Part shown: positions 63,907 to 64,000 of the stretch, piece by piece
Position numbering within the stretch: the first letter of the stretch is position 1
Layout: every line of letters starts with the position of its first letter
DNA from: an uncultured Burkholderiales bacterium
GTDB lineage: Bacteria; Pseudomonadota; Gammaproteobacteria; Burkholderiales; Burkholderiaceae_C
Assembly (NCBI GenBank): GCA_903822825.1
Contig: CAIJQQ010000040.1
Location: 1-64,000 of the forward strand
DNA: 64,000 nucleotides
Direction of reading: 5' to 3'
The notes under the pieces: generated by a model
What the model was told of the DNA's origin: nothing
What the model saw: only the letters and a program-made list of their open reading frames with translations
Databases searched by the model: none
Made by a program: the position numbers and the translations under genes

Positions 63907-64000
63907 ATGGATTTTGAATACACCCCCAAGGTCAAGGAGATGCAAGCGCGCTTGCTGGCCTTCATGGACGAGCACATCTACCCGAACGAGCAGCGCTTTT
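63907..64000 (+). CDS. Acyl-CoA dehydrogenase, N-terminal part (cut by window edge)
   Basis: 31 codons visible: [20 protein letters not shown] then [11 protein letters not shown]. This opening matches ACAD11-like acyl-CoA dehydrogenases (long-chain, helical N-terminal domain). ACAAGGAG precedes the ATG by eight bases. The FAD and catalytic regions lie outside. Paired with the kinase gene just upstream. Confidence 0.85.
   Translation, partial: MDFEYTPKVKEMQARLLAFMDEHIYPNEQRF

Overview
The window looks like a chromosome segment of a betaproteobacterium in the order Burkholderiales, most likely family Comamonadaceae (Limnohabitans/Polaromonas/Rhodoferax-like). This rests on gene order and protein character: hrcA-nadK-recN, a GntR-centred TCA cluster (acnB, citE-like and mdh on one side, sdhCDAB-sdhE-gltA on the other), a Trm112-type gene between lpxK and kdsB, and many solute-binding-protein transporters. 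No species can be fixed from sequence alone.

Layout. (1) 1-170: the 5' exon of a CAU-anticodon tRNA on the minus strand, followed by the 5' part of a group I intron closely resembling the Azoarcus tRNA-Ile ribozyme; the left edge cuts it at the start of P7. (2) 0.26-15.6 kb: a visibly AT-richer catabolic and uptake block. It holds a LysR regulator, a two-gene indolepyruvate:ferredoxin-oxidoreductase-like enzyme, a TRAP transporter, a complete Liv-type ABC transporter, a second LysR regulator and a two-subunit Rieske ring-hydroxylating oxygenase. It ends at a strong terminator. (3) 15.8-20.3 kb: housekeeping genes hrcA, nadK, recN, rapZ. (4) 20.3-26 kb: accessory redox enzymes, including a three-gene operon whose last gene is frameshifted. 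(5) 26.1-37.3 kb: TCA-cycle cluster with a frameshifted CoA-ester lyase. (6) 37.4-50.3 kb: mixed metabolic genes (MFS transporter, PsiF-like, nuclease, rpiA, pyrD, thioesterase, LhgO-like oxidase, SDR, MpaB-like, DASH cryptochrome, SOUL protein, sodB). (7) 50.5-56.8 kb: xseA, lpxK, Trm112-like, kdsB, adk, asparaginase, lexA. (8) 57.3-64 kb: a dehydrogenase/MFS pair, then fatty-acid or acyl-CoA genes: 3-hydroxyacyl-CoA dehydrogenase, enoyl-CoA hydratase, a Crp/Fnr regulator, an APH-like kinase and the start of an acyl-CoA dehydrogenase.

How they work together. The first block reads as a regulated import-and-degradation module for small organic, probably aromatic or aryl-keto, acids. It lacks a visible oxygenase reductase and a CoA ligase. 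The TCA block puts aconitase, malate dehydrogenase, succinate dehydrogenase and citrate synthase around one GntR regulator with a palindromic operator candidate. The last block couples beta-oxidation enzymes to a kinase plus acyl-CoA dehydrogenase pair that resembles the two halves of eukaryotic ACAD10/11.

The most notable signals are the tRNA group I intron, the unassigned catabolic module, REP-like repeat pairs bracketing one gene, a 23-bp perfect inverted repeat between sodB and xseA, and two single-base homopolymer frameshifts.
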